From Candidatus Poribacteria bacterium (GTDB taxonomy: Bacteria; Poribacteria; WGA-4E; WGA-3G), in assembly GCA_022827885.1 (NCBI GenBank), contig JAJEIP010000048.1, forward strand, positions 1-64,000: DNA of 64,000 nt, given 5' to 3'. The notes beneath the pieces are model-generated. The model worked only from the letters and a program-made list of their open reading frames with translations. It ran no database searches and was not told the DNA's origin. The position numbers and the translations under genes were made by a program. Below are positions 57,020 through 64,000 of the stretch, in pieces. Position 1 is the stretch's first letter, and every line of letters begins with the position of its first letter.

Positions 57020-59689
57020 TTACTTCAGGATTAGCATTTTGCGGGTGTCAGTGAATTTTCCTACAGTGAGTGTATAAAAATAAACACCACTTGCGACAGG
57101 TTCGCTGAGTTCATTTCTACCGTCCCAATATACCGCCCGGCTCCGAGACTTATAAATACCTATAGATTGGTGTCCTACGTTCAAACTCCGAACTAATTGC
57201 CCATTAGCGGCATAAATCGATATACTCACCTCTGCAGGCTCCGCCAGTTGATATGGTATCCAGGTCTCAGGGTTGAAGGGATTTGGATAATTGGGTAACA
57301 ATTGCGTGATTTGTGGTAATTCGGCGGTTAGGTCCGGTGCAGCGGGTACGTCACCTACTTCAAATCTAACGATTTCTGTGAAGTCATGCTTTGAGAAATT
57401 TCTCGCTTTGTCATAGAGTGTTATCTCAGCGAGTCCCCACGTCCCAGGAATACTACCGACTGGGAGAATAATTTGTTGTTGATATGACTTGTAAATGGTA
57501 GGATCACCCGTGAAATACATCTCTCCTCGCCCGGGCGGATAGTGCCAAAAGTGGTGCATGGAGCCGTGGGGATCTCGTAAATACATGCCACCAATATCGT
57601 AGCCGCTAATATTATCTTTTACAAAAAAAGTAATATCTACAATTGTTTCTCCATTTGGTGCTTCGGGTATGGTCGGTTCTGCCTTGATAATTATTCTGTT
57701 AAGATTCAGAACTGGACCTTGTAAGTCGGGATTTTCAGTTTTGATAGCAATTGTCTTAGGAGTTTCGTCTAAATGCCTATAATTATCTGATGGGTTCTGA
57801 TCAGGTTCATGGGTAAAAAAAACATTGGTCCCATTATAGGCAATGTCTCTCATGCAGATGCGATTTAATTCATACCTTCCGCTTGGCATGTAGTCTGGCA
57901 TGATAAAATCAACACTTACTTTTCCTGTTTCAGAATTATAAGTGCCGTAATCGAAACTGCCGTCGCGCGAATATGTTTCGAGAAACTCATCATTCAGGTT
58001 TGCACAGACATGCGCGATCCCCGATTTTTCAATGATAGCCCATGTTGCTGTAATAATTTGATACCGCTTACCATCATCCGTGAAATTTTCTGACAACGAG
58101 AGTTTCATAGAATCCTGGACGTATTTAGGTGGGTCTAAATCCTCAAGCGGATTGTCTATGTAGAGTTGCCAACCAAAGGTGCGTTTGTTCTGATGTCTTT
58201 GTTGGTTATTGTTGTCTTCAAGTGTGATGTTTTCTGGCGCCCAGTAGCCTTGCTTGGCGTATTTTGAGACGGTTTCTTGACCGCGAAAGATATGACCCTC
58301 AGATAAATAATTACCGTGTTCATCTATTGCAGAAAGCCTAATATCAAAAAAAGTGTTTTCTATACCGCTGAAAATTCTAACATATAGGCTCCGCGCTGTA
58401 TCAAAATTACTCTCCCCGTGTATTTCAATCTCGACAGTGACCAACTTATCCTCTTCAGGTTCTCCATCTACGCGAATATCGACGCGTATAATTTGTCCGG
58501 GGTAGACGTAATCTGGATAGAGATTGTAAACTTCAAACGTTAAATCTTCGCGTATCTTTGAAATATAGCGAGTGCCGTGCATAATCCGATTTTGGATGAA
58601 TTCATATTTGGCGGGTGCCCGTGAGCGAAGTTTATCAGGTCTAACAATATAGTGACTGATGCTCTCCGCCATGTCCTCATTCGGATTTATGCCGTGCGCG
58701 TAAGCAGAGACGAATTCGGTCTGTTTGGTAGTAAACCACTCATCCTGATCTTTTTGCCAACCGCCAAGTTTAATCCAATCCTCTTTGAGTTGCTCGTCAA
58801 AGAGGTACTCCCACAGAAAGTGCGCTTTTTCGTGAAGAATTAATCTATGGATATAGTCAGAGTCCCCACCTTTAAACGCGCCTTCCATAAACTCAATATA
58901 ACCAGCACTTGGCCAAGCGACAGCAGCAGCCTGTGGATAGATAGGGTGCGGAAGTCCATCTAATCGACGGACAATATATTTTAGCCCCGGGGTTTTAAGC
59001 ATCCCCGTAGGATATTCCTCGAGCATTGAAACGAGTTCTATGAGCTCATCATCTTTGAACTGGGTAAATCGTCCGGCGTGTTCACCCGTTGTGTATCTGG
59101 TGAGTTCTTCATAATCAGGGACATTGACACTTACAGCATATCGTTCATTGAGTATACGTTCAACAGCATACCTATCGGATCCATTGTTGGTGACGTAGCG
59201 AACAAGCGCGCTATGTAGTCTTTTCGAAAAGAACCTGCCTCTTATCCCATCAATTTCCGCTAACCGCTGCTCTGCGTAATTGAAAGCTTGTGAAGAGATG
59301 ACGACGAATCTGTCATTACCAATATCGTTAAATCTAATGTCGTTATGGACGTGAAGATCCGTCAGACTCCATAGACTCTTTTTGTGTGTTTCCCATCTAT
59401 AGTGAGGGACGGATTCAAGCGTCTGAAGCAATAATTGGGCGAGGTTGCTATCCCACTGTTTTGACAAATAAATTGAATATTGTCGTGCTAATTGCAAGGA
59501 AGCAGTGCTGTTGCTAATTTGTATGGGTGTGTCAATGATTTTAACTTCTATAGGCTTGATGACAGACACCTTCTCTACTCCTGATGGGGTTTCATCTATT
59601 TCCCACTGGTAAGTAAAAGGTTCTGCGCGTGTATGTGCGCTGATAATGAGCAAAAAGCCTACAATCAAAAGAAATATAAGGTTTCTCAT
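57020..59689 (-). CDS. Secreted putative zincin metallopeptidase with FlgD-like/T9SS-type C-terminal domain
   Basis: Signal peptide; HExxH in YIHRLILHEKAHFLWEYLFDEQ; C-terminus LLPNYPNPFNPETWIPYQLAEPAEVSISIYAANGQLVRSLNVGHQSIGIY...PVASGVYFYTLTVGKFTDTRKMLILK. Confidence 0.82.
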   Translation of the reverse strand: MRNLIFLLIVGFLLIISAHTRAEPFTYQWEIDETPSGVEKVSVIKPIEVKIIDTPIQISNSTASLQLARQYSIYLSKQWDSNLAQLLLQTLESVPHYRWETHKKSLWSLTDLHVHNDIRFNDIGNDRFVVISSQAFNYAEQRLAEIDGIRGRFFSKRLHSALVRYVTNNGSDRYAVERILNERYAVSVNVPDYEELTRYTTGEHAGRFTQFKDDELIELVSMLEEYPTGMLKTPGLKYIVRRLDGLPHPIYPQAAAVAWPSAGYIEFMEGAFKGGDSDYIHRLILHEKAHFLWEYLFDEQLKEDWIKLGGWQKDQDEWFTTKQTEFVSAYAHGINPNEDMAESISHYIVRPDKLRSRAPAKYEFIQNRIMHGTRYISKIREDLTFEVYNLYPDYVYPGQIIRVDIRVDGEPEEDKLVTVEIEIHGESNFDTARSLYVRIFSGIENTFFDIRLSAIDEHGNYLSEGHIFRGQETVSKYAKQGYWAPENITLEDNNNQQRHQNKRTFGWQLYIDNPLEDLDPPKYVQDSMKLSLSENFTDDGKRYQIITATWAIIEKSGIAHVCANLNDEFLETYSRDGSFDYGTYNSETGKVSVDFIMPDYMPSGRYELNRICMRDIAYNGTNVFFTHEPDQNPSDNYRHLDETPKTIAIKTENPDLQGPVLNLNRIIIKAEPTIPEAPNGETIVDITFFVKDNISGYDIGGMYLRDPHGSMHHFWHYPPGRGEMYFTGDPTIYKSYQQQIILPVGSIPGTWGLAEITLYDKARNFSKHDFTEIVRFEVGDVPAAPDLTAELPQITQLLPNYPNPFNPETWIPYQLAEPAEVSISIYAANGQLVRSLNVGHQSIGIYKSRSRAVYWDGRNELSEPVASGVYFYTLTVGKFTDTRKMLILK

Positions 59690-59811
59690 CTTTATCCTCA
59701 GATACCAAAATCCGCGAAATCTGTGAAATCCGTGTCAATCCGCAATTCAGACAATCAATACTCGTCAACTCCAAACCAAAACATATCAATTTTTTCCAAG
59801 ATTGATGTATA

Positions 59812-59869
59812 AGGTGCGGTTGGGAAACCGCACCTACCGGACCTTGGGTTCAAGCGGTTCAGAAACCGC
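59812..59869. repeat. Two adjacent hairpins of the CCGCACCTACC family
   Basis: AGGTGCGGTT-GGGA-AACCGCACCTACCGGACC and GCGGTT-CAGA-AACCGCACCTACCAGACC. Confidence 0.75.
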
Positions 59870-59897
59870 ACCTACCAGACCGGACGTTCCCAGCACG

Positions 59898-60440
59898 TTA
59901 ATCTTTTTGCTCTGAAATTGTAAACTCAAACAAGCCGTGCCGATACACAACCACGAGCTGTCCTCCAATCTGCATATAGAGAATATATTTCTCAAAATGC
60001 TGGATCCATCCATTCAAGACATGCCCTGTCCGTGTGACAAGGGTAACGTTAGATTTGTCTTGCTGTGCCTGCTGAAGAAGTTTATCATCAATATGGAACC
60101 GTTCGTTTGGATCCTCAGGTGGTTGAAGGTTCTGTACTTTCACGGATGGCCTGATTTTTATGTAGGGTTTCACATCCGGCATCTTCTCTTTCGGAAATGC
60201 AAATAAGATATAAAGTTTGGCTATCTGAACCCTTTCACGCTTGGGATCAACACCCCTGAGTAGATAAGGCTTGATTTTAATTTTCGATAGATCCTTTATG
60301 CCTACATAAGTAATAAAACGGACAGGTTGTCCGAAATATTCGCTGAAGATCGGGTCTGCCTCCCAATCACTGCTCTGTTCCTTACGGGCTTGTAGCAACG
60401 CTTCAAGTTGCTCAATTGTCTCGGAGGGATTTTCACGCAT
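59898..60440 (-). CDS. Hypothetical protein with Hfq/Sm-like C-terminal domain
   Basis: C-terminus NVTLVTRTGHVLNGWIQHFEKYILYMQIGGQLVVVYRHGLFEFTIS resembles Hfq 'VxxxLxNGxxLxGxIxxFDxxxxxL...xxVYKHAIST'; start MRENPSE with RBS-like AGGAAAATAGGAAC. Confidence 0.65.
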   Translation of the reverse strand: MRENPSETIEQLEALLQARKEQSSDWEADPIFSEYFGQPVRFITYVGIKDLSKIKIKPYLLRGVDPKRERVQIAKLYILFAFPKEKMPDVKPYIKIRPSVKVQNLQPPEDPNERFHIDDKLLQQAQQDKSNVTLVTRTGHVLNGWIQHFEKYILYMQIGGQLVVVYRHGLFEFTISEQKD

Positions 60441-60504
60441 GTTCCTATTTTCCTTTTTGTTGTTCTTCACTGAATGACAACTTGAGTATACTGCTTGGGA
60501 CACC

Positions 60505-61674
60505 TTAATTCGTTAAGTTCACTACAATGCTCACGCCGGTCGCAACGATGTAGACGATGGTACTGACAAGGTTCCAATTGATCTCAAATTTCTTCTTTAT
60601 CTCTAAAACGTCGCCCGGATAGAGTAAAGTCGGTTGTTTCTCATGTTCAACGGCCTCAAATGTGAATAGCACTTCCTGCCTCGTTCCATCGCGGCGGTGA
60701 ATTCGGATTTCCTCACGGTTCGCTGCTGCATCAAACCCACCACTGAGCGCGATAGCTCGCGCAATAGTCAGCGGTCCGCGAACCCGTTGGGCACCCGGTT
60801 CACGAACATAACCGATCACATAGATAGGATCGACTTTGAAGACGTTCGGCACAAACAACACGTCACCGTCTGACAAAGACGAAAGCGGCACATCGTTCGG
60901 GGTGGATCTCCAAAACTGCTCGGCGAGGTTGAACTCGGACAGCGTCCCGTTCTTCTCGACTCGGACAATGGTGGTTAGGTCTGCCTCTTGGGTGGGACCG
61001 CCTGCGCGAGCGAGTGCCTCTTTAAGGCTAATGTGTCTTCGAATAAAAAGTTTACCGGGGGTCTGGACCTGTCCTTGGACCTCAACGACACTAAGGGGCA
61101 TCACGAACACGAGATCGTTGACGCCGACGCGGATGTCGCGGTAAGGGTGGGTCGGTGACAGGTCGTAGATTTCGATCTTCTCTGGCATATCGGTCCGGAT
61201 TAATTGAACAACTTGGTGATCGGCGTTCTCTGCCAGACCGCCCGCGAGTGTGATGGCACGGTATAAACCGATGTCGGTTTCTGGGGAAATGGGGTAGCGT
61301 CCCGGAAGTTTGACTGCACCCCCGACGAAAACGCCGTTCTCTTGTAGCACCGGTGAGACCATGACGACGGGATTCCTGATAAGACCTTCTGAGATGAAGA
61401 ACTCCTGGATCTGTTGGTTGACCGTCTCGATTGTCTGTCCAGCAACCTTAAGATCGCCGCCGAAGTAACTAATTCTGCCGTCTTCGCGGACCTGCGCGGA
61501 GTGTGTATACTCAGGCTGTCCGACTACCGCAATCAGGAGGGTATCGCCTTTTTTGATACGGTAGACATCGCTGAAGAGGGGAGTCGTCGCGATGAGAAAC
61601 AGTAAAATCGTGTGCGCTTGCAGGCATCGGAACATCCAATGGGATACATGCAAGCGTCGCAAAAAGTAGATCAT
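60505..61674 (-). CDS. Polysaccharide export/SLBB domain protein (Wza-like)
   Basis: YRIKKGDTLLIAVVGQPEYTHSAQVREDGRISYFGGDLKVAGQTIETVNQQIQEFF; repeated VxGxVxxPGxxxxR. Confidence 0.92.
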   Translation of the reverse strand: MIYFLRRLHVSHWMFRCLQAHTILLFLIATTPLFSDVYRIKKGDTLLIAVVGQPEYTHSAQVREDGRISYFGGDLKVAGQTIETVNQQIQEFFISEGLIRNPVVMVSPVLQENGVFVGGAVKLPGRYPISPETDIGLYRAITLAGGLAENADHQVVQLIRTDMPEKIEIYDLSPTHPYRDIRVGVNDLVFVMPLSVVEVQGQVQTPGKLFIRRHISLKEALARAGGPTQEADLTTIVRVEKNGTLSEFNLAEQFWRSTPNDVPLSSLSDGDVLFVPNVFKVDPIYVIGYVREPGAQRVRGPLTIARAIALSGGFDAAANREEIRIHRRDGTRQEVLFTFEAVEHEKQPTLLYPGDVLEIKKKFEINWNLVSTIVYIVATGVSIVVNLTN

Positions 61675-61755
61675 AACATTTTTCTGAGTATTGGCTATCT
61701 GTTCACGTCGTATGGACGCAATTGTTACGGCACACGGCGTGTGCCTGCTACTTTG

Positions 61756-61977
61756 TCAATCTGAGGTATCACTGTTGACAACGAAGGAAAGCTGCTCCTC
61801 TGTTGAATTAAACCGTTTGAAAGTACCAAACCTTCGGTTGGGTCGGTTCCGCCAATGCTCCTTGACGTAACTACCGTTACGCCGACGATGTCCTCTTACA
61901 TGCACCTTATTAGCCATGCGACTGTGGGATTTGTGAGATTTTGCTTCTTTAAAGAGGTAGAGTTGATCGGCTTTCAT
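61756..61977 (-). CDS. Small basic hypothetical protein
   Basis: 73 aa, VHVRGHRRRNGSYVKEHWRNRPNRRFGTFKRF. Confidence 0.5.
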   Translation of the reverse strand: MKADQLYLFKEAKSHKSHSRMANKVHVRGHRRRNGSYVKEHWRNRPNRRFGTFKRFNSTEEQLSFVVNSDTSD

Positions 61978-61999
61978 GACAACCTGCCTGCGGATTTTA

Positions 62000-62344
62000 A
62001 CGGTCTTGTAATGAATCGAAATAGATTTTAAGGCATTCTCGTGCTTGTGGCAGTAGATTCGCCGGCACCAGGAGATCGCCCCATTCGGATTACCAGATGT
62101 TGCCTTTCACGCCACCATAATTAGGGGCTTCATGACAGCGGAGGCGAGCAGGAATACCGTCCTCTTCCAAGACACCTTGAAGGATATTGCCCGCTAATTC
62201 ATTCGGGACAGATTCCAGCGTGTCCCAGTCCCCATATTCCGTAACCTCGGTTTGTATGGGTTGCGGCACGAGCGTTACGTGACAATCCGAACACATCGAT
62301 ACTTCTAACTTATATTCAGCATTGCATTGTGGACAGAACGGCAT
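62000..62344 (-). pseudogene. Zinc-ribbon / DUF2007-like protein interrupted by an in-frame TAA (62090-62092)
   Basis: MPFCPQCNAEYKLEVSMCSDCHVTLVPQP...NILQGVLEEDGIPARLRCHEAPNYGGVKGNIW*SEWGDLLVPANLLPQARECLKIYFDSLQDR*; same frame continues beyond the stop with family-like sequence; end approximate. Confidence 0.5.
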
Positions 62345-62532
62345 CGTTTTCCTCCCGTGTGGATAGGGTGAGGTTGAAACCTGACCCTTAAAAGCGTGTA
62401 GGGGTTCGTAAAGCGTGGTGCCTGCCACGGTGCTGTTTTTTTGCAGAGGGTTGGGAACGAGGATACGTTATTACACTTAACTTAGTTCCCTTATAATACC
62501 ATACGCGCGAAAATTTGTCAAGAGAAAAATTT

Positions 62533-63348
62533 TCAGAATTGCCAGAGACGGAGTGCCGTTTTTCCTAACACCCATTCCCGGTCTTCTGGTGTGAAGAAAT
62601 CCATCTCATCTCGGACGACCGATAAAGTTTCCGAATAACTGGCTCGACTGAGACAGACGGGCCAATCTGTTCCCCACATCAGCCGTGAACCGCCGAATGC
62701 CTGATAGACCTTCTTAACCTGCTCAAAGGTATCCGCCCACGGGTACCCCGTCTCCGATATCGACCATGTGTGGCTAATTTTGACGTAGACGCGAGGAAAC
62801 CGTGCGAGGTTCAGCAGTAATTCAAGTTTTTCAGGGGCATCCGGCGAGCAGTCTGCCATGTGGTCTATGACAACATCAAGGTCCGGATGCTGTTCCAAGA
62901 GATGCACGAGATCCACTAATCTTTCGGCTCCTGTGAGAATCAGCATCGGGACACCGAGGGTTTCCGCACGACGGAAGATCGGTGGCATCAACGGTCCCGC
63001 AAACCAGTCGCCTGCCTCACCGACGGAAGGACTGAGTCGCACCCCGTGGAAACCTGCCTCCTCCGTCCAATGACTGAGGTGATCCGGGGCATCTGGATCT
63101 TCAGGGTTGATTCGGCAGACGCCCATGAATGTATCGGGATACCTTTTCATTGCGTCGGCGGCATAACTGTTATCCCACCGGTAATGGATGACTTGAACGA
63201 GAACGGTTTTCTCTACACCGTTCGCCGCCATCAATTCTAAGAGCATCTCTGCCGTTGCATCTTCTTCAGGTGGACTGGTTGTCTCTGGTGCCCATGGAAA
63301 CTGCGGATCGTTTTTCCAAACGTGAACATGTGGATCGATAATTCTCAT
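62533..63348 (-). CDS. Amidohydrolase 2 family protein
   Basis: MRIIDPHVHVWKNDPQFPW; GVEKTVLVQ; DVVIDHMA; RLMWGTDWPVCL. Confidence 0.93.
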   Translation of the reverse strand: MRIIDPHVHVWKNDPQFPWAPETTSPPEEDATAEMLLELMAANGVEKTVLVQVIHYRWDNSYAADAMKRYPDTFMGVCRINPEDPDAPDHLSHWTEEAGFHGVRLSPSVGEAGDWFAGPLMPPIFRRAETLGVPMLILTGAERLVDLVHLLEQHPDLDVVIDHMADCSPDAPEKLELLLNLARFPRVYVKISHTWSISETGYPWADTFEQVKKVYQAFGGSRLMWGTDWPVCLSRASYSETLSVVRDEMDFFTPEDREWVLGKTALRLWQF

Positions 63349-63352
63349 ATTA

Positions 63353-64000
63353 TTATTTCTCCTTCGGTTTCATCAAGAACCCGGACGCGCCTAAGGGTAA
63401 ACAGTAAAGTAGGATTAGAATATGCAAGCTAAATCCAGTAACAGTGGCAGTCTCTATAGAGGTGCCGAAATGGTTTAGCAACCAGACGAAGGGGAATTCC
63501 GTTGTCCCGAAGTTACCGACGGTTTGAATGGGCAACAGATTAAAAACGTTGGTAAATGCAAGCGCGAACAGCACTTCGGTCATCGGAACGTCAACACCCA
63601 TCTCGACCACAAGGTAGCATTGGAACCCGAAACGGATTGCGAGACACAGGACGGAATATAGCCAAACCTCCAAGAACCGCCGATGTGATCGGAACCTCGT
63701 TAGTTCCCGAAGTACTGCCACAACTTTATCGACTGTCCATGAAACTGATCGCTTTTCAAGTGCCAATAGAGGCCTCGCACACCGTTCTGCGAATCTCATA
63801 CAGGCATGCGGTGCAGCGTAAACAAAAATCACTACAGCGACCAAGCCAACTCCCATCAGAAGCGGGATGAGATAGAGAACCGTGCCGGAAAACGTGTCTC
63901 GAAGCGCAGCGCGTAGGAGCCACGCCGTGGCGACCACCAGGCACATCAGCAGTACTAAATCTATCAGGCTTGCTACCAGCAGCGAAGCGACTCCCTGCGT
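63353..64000 (-). CDS. Lysylphosphatidylglycerol synthase TM/UPF0104-like membrane protein, partial (N-terminus beyond window)
   Basis: Open frame continues to window edge (TQGVASLLVASLIDLVLLMCLVVATAWL); NVFNLLPIQTVGNFGTTEFPFVWLL typical of the family. Confidence 0.75.
   Translation of the reverse strand, partial: TQGVASLLVASLIDLVLLMCLVVATAWLLRAALRDTFSGTVLYLIPLLMGVGLVAVVIFVYAAPHACMRFAERCARPLLALEKRSVSWTVDKVVAVLRELTRFRSHRRFLEVWLYSVLCLAIRFGFQCYLVVEMGVDVPMTEVLFALAFTNVFNLLPIQTVGNFGTTEFPFVWLLNHFGTSIETATVTGFSLHILILLYCLPLGASGFLMKPKEK

Noticed and set aside
1-64000. rRNA genes, autonomous IS elements or prophage
   Set aside because: No rRNA signatures, transposase, integrase or phage structural proteins among the translated frames.

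Overview
The window is a bacterial chromosome segment. My impression is a Poribacteria-like lineage (inference from secreted LamG/PD40 proteins, phytanoyl-CoA dioxygenases, amidohydrolases and FlgD-like secretion tails). Recognisable core genes are folD, mutS2-dnaG-rpoD, nadE, miaB, map and ccmC/ccmD, plus three tRNAs (Val-CAC, a CAU tRNA, Gly-CCC). Metabolic and secreted-protein genes surround them. The most system-like accessory locus is a minus-strand operon at about 46.9-57.0 kb. It encodes a SNF2/HepA-type helicase followed by two very large GHKL/Hsp90-like (sacsin/NOV-like) ATPases, each ending in a Cys-rich HNH-like zinc finger that seems to lack catalytic His. This looks like an uncharacterised defence module. 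Other notable signals: a shared C-terminal tail ([VI]xPxxKLxTxWxxxK) on five unrelated secreted proteins; a protein with an Hfq/Sm-like C-terminus; REP/BIME-like hairpins with compensatory stem changes; MITE-like elements with 'AACCCAAGTTGnTACC' ends; a 3 x 36-bp tandem hairpin array; a repeat insertion inside nadE; and an in-frame stop in a zinc-ribbon gene. Everything was read by eye; no database search or folding computation was run.
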